NCBI GenBank assembly: GCA_963810815.1
Contig: CAWEPB010000007.1
Location: 1,116,001-1,180,000, forward strand
DNA: 64,000 bases
Direction: 5' to 3'
DNA from: CAVQWT01 sp963810815
GTDB lineage: Bacteria; Pseudomonadota; Gammaproteobacteria; Burkholderiales; Casimicrobiaceae
Shown here one piece after another: positions 55,466-63,961 of the stretch (position 1 is its first letter; each line of letters opens with the position of its first letter). The translations under genes were made by a program, and so were the position numbers. Under the pieces are notes generated by a model, which searched no databases, was not told the DNA's origin, and saw nothing but the letters and a program-made list of their open reading frames with translations.

Positions 55466-55806
55466 TCAAGTAGAAATCGGCGACAAAGAATTGGGCTGAT
55501 CCGAACGGCGCTGCGGTCTTGGTTCCAGAACTGAAGACGACCACGTTTCGCAGTCGTTCGCAGGAGGGGCGGTTGCCGCGGCGATTAATCGAAATACGGG
55601 CTCAGCGATGGCTCGAGGCGAGGCTATACCGGGTAATTCAATGCCAAGCAGGTTCGCGAGCCCTGCAATTCCATGCTCGGAAGGTCCTTCAATTTCAAAA
55701 TCCGCCGCCTGCTGTTTCGGTCCGACCAACATCAGACGGATGCCGGCGTAATCTGGATGCAGCGAAAGATCCTGGAGAGCTGGCCAGTACTCGCGTATGG
55801 CACCGT
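55466..55806 (-). pseudogene. Unrecognised coding remnant
   Basis: A minus-strand frame with good coding character reads IREYWPALQDLSLHPDYAGI, RLMLVGPKQQAADFEIEGPS and EHGIAGLANLLGIELPGIAS. It is open for about 110 codons and has no plausible start with a ribosome-binding site. It ends where the IS91-type sequence begins, so it is probably a gene interrupted by that element. I do not recognise the family. Confidence 0.4.
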
Positions 55807-56440
55807 TTCCTGGAATGCGATGCCGACTTCCAGGGCACCGCCTTGCGGCTGTTCCTGCGCGCCGTGGAGTCCTGCCTGCGCGCGCACGGTCGACGCGCAG
55901 GAAAGGTGGCCCGTCTCGGCGCGGCCGCCTTCATCCACCGCTTCGGCTCCGCCCGCAATACCCACATGCACTTCCACTCGTGGTCATCGACCGCGTTGGC
56001 ACCGAGCCCGCTCCGGCGGACGGTGTGGCATTCCATGCCGCCACCGGGCTCGATGCCACTGCAATCGCTACGGTGCAGCAATGCGCACCCCGGCACCTGC
56101 TGCGCCTCTTCTCGCGCCGCGGCCCGCTGCAAAGCCATGATGCGCGGGCGATGGGCCAAAGGGAACACGGCGGCGGCTTTTCCGTCGATGCCTCGGTGCG
56201 CATCGAGGCCGCCGACCGCGCCGGTCGTGAGCGGCTGTTGCGTAATTGCTCACGGCCGCCATTCGCCTTGGACCCGCTGTGCGAGCAAAGCACATCATCT
56301 AAGACCCTCCAAAAAGCCGCTCCTCGGCGGCAGCGGCCCGCAGCTCCTGACGCCGCTCGAGCTGCTCGACCGCGTCGCCGCTCTCATCCCGCCTCCCCGC
56401 GTCCACTGCCACCGCCACTTCGGCGCGCTGCGCCAGCGGC
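55806..56440 (+). mobile_element. IS91-family transposase remnant
   Basis: Pieces of an IS91-type HUH (Y2) transposase lie in order across several frames: RLFLRAVESCLRAH, ARLGAAAFIHRFGSARNTHM with the HxH of the HUH motif (HMHFH), then GVAFHAATGLDATAIATVQQ, GGGFSVDASVRIEAADRAGR, RPPFALDPL, and finally LLTPLELLDRVAALIPPPRV. At least two frameshifts separate these parts, and the N-terminal zinc-binding domain is absent. The element is dead. It marks the right side of the accessory region. The gap to 56533 holds nothing further. Confidence 0.75.
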
Positions 56441-56533
56441 CGCTCACGGGAATATTCCGCGGCGACCCCGAAAGGCAGGACGTGGCCGGACGCGCTCCAC
56501 CGCGTGTCGCCAGGCTCGATCCGAAGCGGACGT

Positions 56534-57424
56534 TCAGTCCCGCAGATTGGCGTCGAGGAACGTCATCGTTCGTGCCCACGCGAGCTTCGCGGCCGCCTCG
56601 TCGTAGCGCGGCGTGGTGTCGTTGTGGAAGCCGTGATTCGCATTCGCGTACATGAACATCTGGTATTTCACGCCGTTCGCCTTGAGCGCAGACTCGAATG
56701 CGGGCCATCCGGCATTGATCCGTTCATCACGCTCCGCGTAGTGGATCAACAGCGGCGCCTTGATCCTGGCGACGTCCGCGGCGTCTGGCTGGCCCCCGTA
56801 GAACGGCACCGCCGCCGCAAGATCCGGCAGTCGCACGGCAAACATGTTGACCGTCGTTCCGCCAAAGCAAAATCCCACGGCGCCGACCTTGCCGGTGCAC
56901 TCGGGACGAGCCTTCAGATCGGCATAGGCTGCAAGCAGGTCTGCGCTGCGCTTGGCCGCGTCGAGCTGACGAAACAGCTGCGCCGCCTTTTCTTCGTCGC
57001 CCGGGTAGCCGCCGAGTGGCGTCAGGGCGTCCGGCGCGAACGCCAGGAAGTTCGCCAACGCCAGGCGGCGCGCGACGTCCTCGATGTACGGATTGAGGCC
57101 GCGATTCTCGTGGATGACCACCACCCCGGGCAGCTTGCCGGGCAGGCTTGCGGGCCGCGCGAAATATCCGCGCATCGTGCCCGAGCCTTGCGGCGATGCG
57201 TAATCCCGATATTCCGTCTTGATCCGGGCGTCGTCCTTTGCGACCTGCTGGGCGAACGCATAGTTCGGCCGCAGGCTCTCGAGCATCGCTGCCGCGGTAA
57301 ACCCGCCTACGGCGTATTTTCCGGCCCGCTCCAGAAAATCACGGCGCCTGATCCAGCCGTGGACATATCCGTCGAACAGCTCGAGAACTGCCGGAGGAAA
57401 ATCACCCGCGTGTTTGCGTTCCAT
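56534..57424 (-). CDS. Dienelactone hydrolase family protein with twin-arginine-like leader
   Basis: The start MERKHAGDFPPAVLELFDGY at 57424 gives 296 residues; the frame is open 16 codons upstream. An internal leader RRRDFLERAGKYAVGGFTAA resembles a twin-arginine signal with an upstream cytoplasmic extension, a layout known in carboxymethylenebutenolidase relatives. The dienelactone hydrolase residues are present: the Glu in VIHENRGLNPYI, nucleophile Cys in VGFCFGG, Asp in HYAERDERI and His in NANHGFH. It would hydrolyse lactone or ester bonds; the native substrate is unknown. The gene stands alone at the edge of the accessory region. Confidence 0.88.
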   Translation of the reverse strand: MERKHAGDFPPAVLELFDGYVHGWIRRRDFLERAGKYAVGGFTAAAMLESLRPNYAFAQQVAKDDARIKTEYRDYASPQGSGTMRGYFARPASLPGKLPGVVVIHENRGLNPYIEDVARRLALANFLAFAPDALTPLGGYPGDEEKAAQLFRQLDAAKRSADLLAAYADLKARPECTGKVGAVGFCFGGTTVNMFAVRLPDLAAAVPFYGGQPDAADVARIKAPLLIHYAERDERINAGWPAFESALKANGVKYQMFMYANANHGFHNDTTPRYDEAAAKLAWARTMTFLDANLRD

Positions 57425-57644
57425 CGAAGCACTCCTTCGCAGCCGTGGCGCCTGCAGAAATTCTAGTCCCATGGGCGACGGCCGCTACGGGCCGTTTCCC
57501 GTCGACCTTATCCACGGGACTGGAGTGGGTTTTTCCCGCCCTGCATTGAGCGCAGAATTCGCCAACGCGTCGGGGCGGTCCGGTCGCCGCATGCCGGGGC
57601 CGGGCGGAGCTCGCAGGCGCGCACAACCAAGGAGGGAATCATCC

Positions 57645-57965
57645 ATGGCAAAGTTCCTGTTCGAGGCCAACTACACGCCCGAAGGGGCCAAGGGAATCAT
57701 CAAGGATGGAGGAAGCGCCCGCCGCGCCGCGATCGAGAAGGCGGTCACGGGGCTGGGCGGCCGCCTCGAGGCATTCTATTTCGCGTTCGGCGGAGTCGAT
57801 GCCTTCGTGATTGTCGACCTACCCGACAACGTGACCGCTGCCGCGATGGGACTTGCGGTCGGCCAATCCGGGTTGGCTTCGACCAAGACCGTCGTGCTGC
57901 TGACACCGGAGGACGTCGACGCGGCCACGAAAAAATCGGTCACCTATCGAGGGCCGGGGCGCTGA
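57645..57965 (+). CDS. GYD domain-containing protein
   Basis: ATG 57645 follows AAGGAGGG. The 106-residue protein reads FLFEANYTPEGAKGIIKDGG, then AIEKAVTGLGGRLEAFYFAF and GGVDAFVIVDLPDNVTAAAM, which is the GYD-domain ferredoxin-like fold of about 95-105 residues; here the GYD tripeptide itself is GVD. Members are small stress- or metabolism-associated cytoplasmic proteins without a defined activity. It is a single gene between the hydrolase and the aminotransferase. A DnaA-like TTATCCACG at 57509 in the 220-bp upstream gap is probably chance. Confidence 0.85.
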   Translation: MAKFLFEANYTPEGAKGIIKDGGSARRAAIEKAVTGLGGRLEAFYFAFGGVDAFVIVDLPDNVTAAAMGLAVGQSGLASTKTVVLLTPEDVDAATKKSVTYRGPGR

Positions 57966-58194
57966 CGCGGTTTGACGGGTAGATGCAGAGGGCGCGGCGC
58001 CCCCGTCCGATCGACCTGCTGATCCCGCGGGCGCCCGCCGAATTCCTGCCGACGGGCCCATCGGGGCCCCGGGCTGCCGACCCGCGGGATGGCGCATAAC
58101 GACCATCGGCCGCTACAATCCACAGGATCGCCGGGGGACGATGCGAGGCTGGTCGATCCCCGCATTCCGAATCGTTTCCACCAGGGAGTCCCAC

Positions 58195-59352
58195 ATGCCC
58201 GGCCTGCTTCCGAACGTCGATCCCGACGGCCTGCTCGAGTTCTCCGTCGTCTACACCGACCGGGCGCTGAACCACATGTCCCGGAAGTTCCAGGGCGTCA
58301 TGCGGGACATCTCGGGCGTGCTCAAGGAGGCCTACGGCGCCCGCTCGGCCGTCGTCGTTCCCGGCAGCGGGACCTTCGGCATGGAAGCGGTGGCGCGGCA
58401 GTTCGCCACCGATCGCCCCTGCCTCGTCGTTCGAAGCGGCTGGTTCAGCTTCCGCTGGACCCAGATCTTCGAGATGGGGCGCATCCCGTCGTCGTGCACG
58501 GTGCTGAAGGCGCGCCGCGCGCGCCTTGGCGCGCAGGAGCCGTTCGCGCCGCCCCCGATCGACGAGGTGGTGCAGGCGATCCGCGCCGAGCGGCCGGCGG
58601 TCGTGTTCGCGCCGCACGTCGAGACCGCCGCCGGCATGATCCTGCCCGACAACTACCTGCGTGCCGTGGCCGACGCCGTGCACGAAGTCGGTGGCCTGTT
58701 CGTGCTCGACTGCATCGCCTCGGGCGCCATGTGGGTCGACATGAGGGCCACCGGCGTGGACGTGCTCGTGAGCGCCCCGCAGAAGGGCTGGAGCGGCTCG
58801 CCGTGCTGCGCCTTCGTGATGCTTTCGGATCTCGCCCGCGAGCGCATCGAAGGCACCACCAGCACCAGCTACGCCGCCGATCTCAGGAAGTGGCTGCAGG
58901 TGATGGAGACCTACGAAAGCGGTGCGCACCTGTACCACACGACGATGCCCACCGATGCGCTCGCGCGAACGCGGGACGCGATGCTCGAGACCCGAGCGCG
59001 CGGCTTTGCGAAGCTGCGCGCCGAGCAGGAGAAGATCGGCGCGACGGTGCGCGCGCTGCTCGAGCGACACGGGTACGCGAGCGTCGCTGCGGCGGGCTTC
59101 AAGGCCCCGTGCGTCGTCGTGAGCTACACCGACGACCCCGCCCTGCAGAGCAGCAAGACATTCCTCGACCTCGGCCTGCAGACGGCAGCCGGCGTGCCAC
59201 TCCAGTGCGACGAAGGTGCCGACTTCAGGACCTTTCGCATCGGCCTGTTCGGGCTCGAGAAGCTCGGCAACATCGAACGGACCGTGAACTACCTCGACGA
59301 CGCGCTGCAGGCGATCGCGCGGGAACGCCAGCGGAGCCAGGCGGCCGACTGA
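58195..59352 (+). CDS. Class V PLP-dependent aminotransferase (alanine-glyoxylate type)
   Basis: The 385-residue enzyme starts at ATG 58195 after AGGGAG. Its aminotransferase class V layout includes VVVPGSGTFGMEAVARQFAT, FAPHVETAAGMILPD, LFVLDCIASGAMWVDM (the Asp that contacts the pyridine nitrogen), and the PLP lysine in SAPQKGWSGSPC. The C-terminal GADFRTFRIGLFGLEKLGN is typical of the serine-pyruvate/alanine-glyoxylate group. It would transfer amino groups to a 2-oxo acid in the cytoplasm. No partner genes indicate the substrate. Confidence 0.9.
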   Translation: MPGLLPNVDPDGLLEFSVVYTDRALNHMSRKFQGVMRDISGVLKEAYGARSAVVVPGSGTFGMEAVARQFATDRPCLVVRSGWFSFRWTQIFEMGRIPSSCTVLKARRARLGAQEPFAPPPIDEVVQAIRAERPAVVFAPHVETAAGMILPDNYLRAVADAVHEVGGLFVLDCIASGAMWVDMRATGVDVLVSAPQKGWSGSPCCAFVMLSDLARERIEGTTSTSYAADLRKWLQVMETYESGAHLYHTTMPTDALARTRDAMLETRARGFAKLRAEQEKIGATVRALLERHGYASVAAAGFKAPCVVVSYTDDPALQSSKTFLDLGLQTAAGVPLQCDEGADFRTFRIGLFGLEKLGNIERTVNYLDDALQAIARERQRSQAAD

Positions 59353-59379
59353 CCGGGCCGGTCGTTCATCCGGCCCGCC

Positions 59380-60090
59380 GTGCGCCGCCCGGCCGCCCTT
59401 GCCGTCGTCCTCGCCGCCGCCGCGCTGGCGATGGGCGGTTGCGACCGCGTCGCGCCGACGCTGGCGAAGCTCAATCCGCTCCGGACGTTCGAATCGCGCT
59501 GCGACGAACTCGCGCCGTCGAGCTACCAGGTGCGCGTCGCGGACGCGCCCATCGCCGAGGACCGCACGCAGTCGTTCGACTCGCTGGCGCGGATGAGCAC
59601 GTCGACGTCGCCCAATCACCGCACCGTCGGCCTCACACAGGCGCGCTTCACCCACCGTTCGTCGCTCGCGGTGAACGGCATCGAGGACCAGCGCTCCGGA
59701 CGGGTCTGCGCCCGGCCGAGCGTCACGGTCGAGCTGTCGCTGGCGCCGATGACGGTCTACGTTGCGCAGGCGTACCGCGACGACCCGTGCCGCGAGCCGC
59801 TGATCGTAGAGCACGAGCAGCGGCACGTCGAGGTGTACCGGACCTACGTCGGCGAGGCGGCGCTCCGGCTGCGAGGCGAGTTGCCGCGCCGGCTGGGCAC
59901 CGGCCTCGTGCACGCCCCGTCGATGGCCGCGGCGCAGGAGCAGGTCGACGCCGCGCTCGCGGCGACGATGACCGCGTTCATGGAAGAAAGCGCGCGCATC
60001 CTCGAGGAGCGCAACGCGGCAATCGACACGCCCGAGGAATACCGGCGGATCGGCCTCGCCTGCGGCCCCGATCCGGACGCGCCAAGCTGA
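59380..60090 (+). CDS. DUF922 lipoprotein, predicted secreted zinc protease
   Basis: The start is GTG 59380. The 236-residue product begins with a lipoprotein signal and lipobox LAMGGC (Cys21). The DUF922 core contains SYQVRVADAPIAE near the N terminus, VTVELSLAPM, and the metal motif HEQRH within VEHEQRHVEVYRTY, which is HExxH. The remaining helical part ends in CGPDPDAPS. DUF922 members are predicted zinc-dependent proteases of the envelope. It lies 27 bases after the aminotransferase gene, so cotranscription is possible without implying a shared pathway. Confidence 0.82.
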   Translation: MRRPAALAVVLAAAALAMGGCDRVAPTLAKLNPLRTFESRCDELAPSSYQVRVADAPIAEDRTQSFDSLARMSTSTSPNHRTVGLTQARFTHRSSLAVNGIEDQRSGRVCARPSVTVELSLAPMTVYVAQAYRDDPCREPLIVEHEQRHVEVYRTYVGEAALRLRGELPRRLGTGLVHAPSMAAAQEQVDAALAATMTAFMEESARILEERNAAIDTPEEYRRIGLACGPDPDAPS

Positions 60091-60117
60091 CGTCGGCGGG
60101 GCGCGGCGGGCCGCGCG

Positions 60118-62229
60118 TCAGCGCTCCCGGGTCACGCCCAGCGGGTGCTGCGGCGACACCCAGCCCGGAATGCGGCGCTGCATCGCCGCGCGTATCGCGT
60201 CGTCCAGCAACGCGGCGAAATCCGGCGTCGGGGGCAGCTCCGGCGCCCGCTGGGCGGTGACGCTGGCGGCCGCCATCCCGACGGCGCCCGGTCCGCCCGG
60301 CACCCGTGCGGCGAAGATGTCGGTCACGTTGGCGGTGTTGCCCGTATTGGTCGCCCCGAACAGCGCGACGAAGTCGGCGCCCGTCGTCGCGAGCCCCGTG
60401 TAGTCGCCGAGGAAGAGCCCATTGGCGCGCGGCGCGGCGACGAGGTCGAACGGCCCGGCGACGTGGGTCTCGGACCAGGTGGCACCGCCGTCGATCGACC
60501 GGGCGATCCAGTAGTCGGTGGGCAGCGTGTTCGCATCGGGCGTGTTGCTGCGGAAGTCGTAGTAGGTGACGCCGATGGTGCCGTCGTCCGCGATCGCCAC
60601 CGCCGGCACGAAGGCCGGCACCGACGTCACGCGGTTGACCTGGACCGGCGCCGTCCAGCTGCGGCCGCCGTCGTCGGAACGCGAGAACGCGATCCCGTCG
60701 CGCACCCCGCCCGAGAACCGGGCGTCCTGCCAGACGGCGGCGAGCCGTCCGTTGCCGCCCGCCGCGATGTGGCCCAGGATCGCCGCGTCGCGCACGCGCT
60801 CGCCGGTGTCGGGATCGCGCACACCCAGCGACTGCTGCTTCGCGATCTCGACCGGGGCCTCCCAGCTCGCTCCCTTGTCGGTCGAGCGGATAACGCGCAG
60901 CGCGCCGGTCGTGGTGTTGAGGGGCGGCGTCACCTGCAGCCAGGTGTAGAAGTTGACCAGCGTGCCGTCGGACGCGACGACGATCTGGTTGTTGATCGTC
61001 TGTGCGGTCGCCGGCGTGTCGAGAATCACCCGCGGCGGCTCCCAGGTCGCGCCGCGATCGCCGGTGCGGGCGAAGAACAGCGGACCGCCGCCGCTTCGGT
61101 TGAGGCGGTCCCACACCGCATACGCGAAGCGCGCGTCGGTGCGGTCGGCGGTGACCGACTCCTTGTCGCTGAACACGTCGGCGCCGTCGCGGCGGACCGT
61201 CACCGGTTCGTCCCAGCTGTGGCCACCGTCGAGCGAGCGGGCAACCAGGATCGCGTTCGACGAGCCGGTGGCGAACGACTGTCCCGTCAGCGCGAGGGCG
61301 GCCTGGTAAACCACGCCGTCGGCGCCGATCGACACCCACGGATCCGACGCGCGCTCGTCGACGCCGCCGGCGCAGCGCGAAAAGCGGGCGCGGCTGGCGG
61401 TCCAGGTCCGCCCGCCGTCGGCGGACGTCGCCGCGAGCAGCGCCTGCGCCCCGCCGTTCGACCACCGGTTCTGCTGCCACACGCCGACCAGCCGATCGGG
61501 GTTCGTCGGATCGACGGCGAGGTAAGGCTCGACCTCGGCGCCGGCGAACAGCGAACCGGCCGGCGGGACGCCGTCGCAGGTCGCCGGCAGCGGGTTGTTG
61601 CCGGTGACGCGGAGCGGCGCGATTGCCGGCGGCTCCGACACCGCCGGCAGCACGCAGGCGATGACGCCGGCGTCGCCGTAACCTTCGGGAATCCAATTCT
61701 GCTGCAGCATGCCCGCGCGCACCGCGAGGCTGGTCGTGTAACGATGGTTCGGCGCACCGCCCTGCCCGCGGTTGTATAGCCGATACAGCGGCACCGCGTA
61801 CGCCGGACAGCTGCCGTCGATCGCGGGTCGCACCGTGTTGAACGCGATGGTCTCGAAGGTCCAGTCGGGGTTCGCCCTGACCTTGGCGCACTCGTCCGCA
61901 TCCGGCGTGTAGAAATGGGAGCTCTTCGGCGGGAAGGCCGTGGTGAAGAACCGGCAGACGTCGTCGAGTCCGGCCCCCCCGTTCCAGGCCCCGAAGCTCG
62001 TTCCGGTGCGCGACCACTGATCGAACCTGCCCGCGTCGAGGGCGGCGATCTCGGCCGGCAGCGCCGTGACGAAGTAATGGCCGAACGCCGAATTGAAGTA
62101 CTCGACCGCGGTCGCCTGCGGGGCCGACGGCGCCCCTTGGGCGGCGCCGGGAGGCGCCAGGCCGGCCGCCGCCACGCCGAGCAGGCCGATGGCGGCGAGG
62201 CGCAACCGCGTGCGGAATCTGCCGTGCAT
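60118..62229 (-). CDS. Secreted sialidase/BNR-repeat protein with N-terminal DUF5648-type domain
   Basis: The start at 62229 (MHGRFRTRLRLAAIGLLGVA) gives a signal peptide and 703 residues. Residues about 40-175 match the DUF5648 pattern: VEYFNSAFGHYFVTALPAEI, DQWSRTGTSFGAWNGG, SHFYTPDADECAKV and NHRYTTSLAVRAGMLQQNWI. The remainder is a six-bladed propeller with BNR/Asp-box motifs such as SADGGRTW, SLDGGHSW, TGDRGATW, STDKGASW, SDDGGRSW and SIDGGATW. The Arg triad of true sialidases is not evident, so glycosidase activity is uncertain. It likely acts outside the cell. It is convergent with the DUF922 gene. Confidence 0.85.
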   Translation of the reverse strand: MHGRFRTRLRLAAIGLLGVAAAGLAPPGAAQGAPSAPQATAVEYFNSAFGHYFVTALPAEIAALDAGRFDQWSRTGTSFGAWNGGAGLDDVCRFFTTAFPPKSSHFYTPDADECAKVRANPDWTFETIAFNTVRPAIDGSCPAYAVPLYRLYNRGQGGAPNHRYTTSLAVRAGMLQQNWIPEGYGDAGVIACVLPAVSEPPAIAPLRVTGNNPLPATCDGVPPAGSLFAGAEVEPYLAVDPTNPDRLVGVWQQNRWSNGGAQALLAATSADGGRTWTASRARFSRCAGGVDERASDPWVSIGADGVVYQAALALTGQSFATGSSNAILVARSLDGGHSWDEPVTVRRDGADVFSDKESVTADRTDARFAYAVWDRLNRSGGGPLFFARTGDRGATWEPPRVILDTPATAQTINNQIVVASDGTLVNFYTWLQVTPPLNTTTGALRVIRSTDKGASWEAPVEIAKQQSLGVRDPDTGERVRDAAILGHIAAGGNGRLAAVWQDARFSGGVRDGIAFSRSDDGGRSWTAPVQVNRVTSVPAFVPAVAIADDGTIGVTYYDFRSNTPDANTLPTDYWIARSIDGGATWSETHVAGPFDLVAAPRANGLFLGDYTGLATTGADFVALFGATNTGNTANVTDIFAARVPGGPGAVGMAAASVTAQRAPELPPTPDFAALLDDAIRAAMQRRIPGWVSPQHPLGVTRER

Positions 62230-62302
62230 GTCCCTGCTCCCCGGACCGGGTGCGGCGGAATGCCGCCCTTCGCCGCCCATTCTAGCCAAGGTCGAGGTGC
62301 AT

Positions 62303-62380
62303 CACGGTCCATGGGGTCCATCGCGGTCCATGGGATCGATCGCGGTCCGTCGCGGTCCATCGCGATCCATCGCGGCCCAC
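62303..62380. repeat. Ten-bp imperfect tandem repeat (CGCGGTCCAT type)
   Basis: About eight units of the 10-mer CGCGGTCCAT, two of them 9 bases long, lie in the 285-bp gap between the divergent BNR and exported-protein genes. The period equals about one helical turn. The rest of 62230-62514 holds no gene. Confidence 0.8.
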
Positions 62381-62514
62381 CTCGGTCGGCGATCGCGCCG
62401 GCATTGGTCCGCCGCGGCCCACCGCACCGCCACGGCGAACGTCGACCATGCCCGCAGCTGCCGTGTCGCGGGTTGGTGCATCATTCCGGCAACGAACCTC
62501 TGCGGGAGCAGGTC

Positions 62515-63093
62515 ATGTCGTCGTGCGCCAGGTCGCCTTTCGCAACGTCGCGGTTGCCTTCCGGTCCGTGCCTCGGCGCGAGGTGCCGCGCGTCCCTGCT
62601 CGCGCTGCTCGCCGCGGCGGCGCTGGCCGCCGGCGCGGCGGTCGCCCAAAACGGCGGGTCGCCTCCACCGCTCGCCCCGCTGACGGCGGAGCAGTCGGCG
62701 CAGGTCGATCAGCGGTTTGCGCTGTACCGGGCCGAGGTCGACGCCCGCGTGGCCCGCGGCGAGCTTGCTCCGGACGAGGCGTGGCGACTGCTGCGCTGGC
62801 ACGAGTGGCAGCTCACGCAGCAGGCGGCCGGCGCGGCGCCCCCGTCGGTGATCGTCGAGCGTCAGGCGCAGACCGACGCCCTGCGCGCGGAGGCATGGGC
62901 CGGTTCGATGGCGGCCGGCGGCTATGCCGACCCGTGGGGCTGGGGCGGCGGAGCTTACGGCGCCCGCGGCGCGCCGTTCGCGTACGGCCCGTGGACTGCC
63001 GCGCCGGGGTGGGAGGGCCGGCTCTGGATCCCGCGCGCCTCGGTGTGCGTGGGGGGGGCGAGCGGCAACGGATTCGGCAGCCTCTGCTTCTGA
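62515..63093 (+). CDS. Exported protein of unknown function, Gly/Trp-rich C terminus
   Basis: The 192-residue product from ATG 62515 has a signal peptide with a long N-region (hydrophobic core SLLALLAAAALAAGAAVA, cleavage near VAQN). The mature part starts with a Pro-rich stretch, continues as a charged helical segment QVDQRFALYRAEVDARVARG with RLLRWHEWQLTQQ, and ends Gly/Trp/Tyr-rich (GYADPWGWGGGAYGARGAPF) with two cysteines near the end (SVCVGG and SLCF). I do not recognise a family. The 11-bp repeat array follows directly. It probably resides in the periplasm or outer envelope. Confidence 0.65.
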   Translation: MSSCARSPFATSRLPSGPCLGARCRASLLALLAAAALAAGAAVAQNGGSPPPLAPLTAEQSAQVDQRFALYRAEVDARVARGELAPDEAWRLLRWHEWQLTQQAAGAAPPSVIVERQAQTDALRAEAWAGSMAAGGYADPWGWGGGAYGARGAPFAYGPWTAAPGWEGRLWIPRASVCVGGASGNGFGSLCF

Positions 63094-63116
63094 CCTTGCC
63101 GAACGTCCGGCCACTC

Positions 63117-63215
63117 GGTTTCCGCTCAACTTCCGCTCGATTTCCGCTCAGTTGCCGCTCGGTTGCCGCTCAGTTGCCGCTCAGTTGCCGCTCGGTTGCC
63201 GCTCAGTTGCCATAG
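63117..63215. repeat. Eleven-bp tandem repeat array (AGTTGCCGCTC type)
   Basis: Eight complete 11-bp units and a partial ninth are head to tail. The first three read as xxTTCCGCTC variants and the other five are AGTTGCCGCTC or GGTTGCCGCTC. The array lies between two convergent genes, and its last unit contains the stop codon of the zinc-ribbon gene. Confidence 0.92.
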
Positions 63216-63961
63216 TCCGCGGTCCGGCCGCTCGGACATTCGGCGGCCTGGCCCCACAAGCCTTCGCAGGCCGTCGCGCGGGCACGCTGCTCGCAGAACA
63301 GGCGATCGATCGGGCCGCCCGCGCATTGGGCGATCGCATCGTCGCGCTGCTGCCAGCGATCGCGCGGCGGCGGCGCGACCGGCACCGGGATCGGCACGGG
63401 GGCCGGCTCGACCGGGCGCTCGTCGACCGCCGGCGCCTCGACCGTGGCCACCTGGACCGCGGGCGCGCCGCGGTTGCGATTGAGAGCCGCGCGCCGCGCG
63501 TCGCCGTCGGGACGGTCGAGCGCCGGCCGGCGGTCCGCAGCGGGGTTGTAGGTCAGCGCGACCGATTCGCGGGTCCGATGGAGTTGCGGCACCGGCACGT
63601 CGCCGGCTGCGGCGGTGCCGGCCGCCGGCGGTACCGGCAGCGGAGCGACCACCACGACCGGCGGCGGGCGCTCCAGCGCGTTGACCGCCGTCGACAGTCC
63701 CCACCACGCGGCGGCCAGGATCAGCACCGCCACGGCCATCAGCACGAGGTCGAGCCGCCGGGAGGCGGAGGCGAGCTGTCGCGCCTCGCCCCGCACCTGC
63801 GCCCGCTCGCGGGCGCCGCGGCGCGCGAACGCCTTGCGCATCCGCTTCAGCACGCGCGCGGGGTCGCGGACCGGCAGTTCGATGCGCAGCGCCGTGCCGC
63901 AGCCGGCACAGAATCGTGTCGACGGCAGGTTGTCGCGCCCGCATTCCAGGCATTTGACCAA
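63203..63961 (-). CDS. Zinc-ribbon membrane protein
   Basis: The start is probably TTG 63961, 6 bases after GGAG, which puts the zinc ribbon at the N terminus (VKCLECGRDNLPSTRFCAGC); the frame stays open to 64000. The 252-residue product has the ribbon (CxxC twice, residues 4-22), a basic amphipathic segment RVLKRMRKAFARRGARERAQ, one membrane helix (about residues 75-95) and a Pro/Val/Ala-rich periplasmic part with a cysteine-containing end (AQCAGGPIDRLFCEQRARAT, then CEGLWGQAAEC). The topology suggests a cytoplasmic ribbon with an envelope tail. The function is unknown. Confidence 0.75.
   Translation of the reverse strand: MVKCLECGRDNLPSTRFCAGCGTALRIELPVRDPARVLKRMRKAFARRGARERAQVRGEARQLASASRRLDLVLMAVAVLILAAAWWGLSTAVNALERPPPVVVVAPLPVPPAAGTAAAGDVPVPQLHRTRESVALTYNPAADRRPALDRPDGDARRAALNRNRGAPAVQVATVEAPAVDERPVEPAPVPIPVPVAPPPRDRWQQRDDAIAQCAGGPIDRLFCEQRARATACEGLWGQAAECPSGRTADYGN

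Noticed and set aside
57508..57517. DnaA-like word upstream of the GYD gene
   Set aside because: A single partial match without context; taken as chance.
61915..62514. N-terminal extension of the small exported protein by 200 codons
   Set aside because: The extension runs antisense through the BNR gene and the 10-bp repeats; the signal peptide starts at 62515.
62303..63215. CRISPR array
   Set aside because: Both repeat tracts are direct head-to-tail repeats of 10 or 11 bp without spacers, and no cas genes are present.
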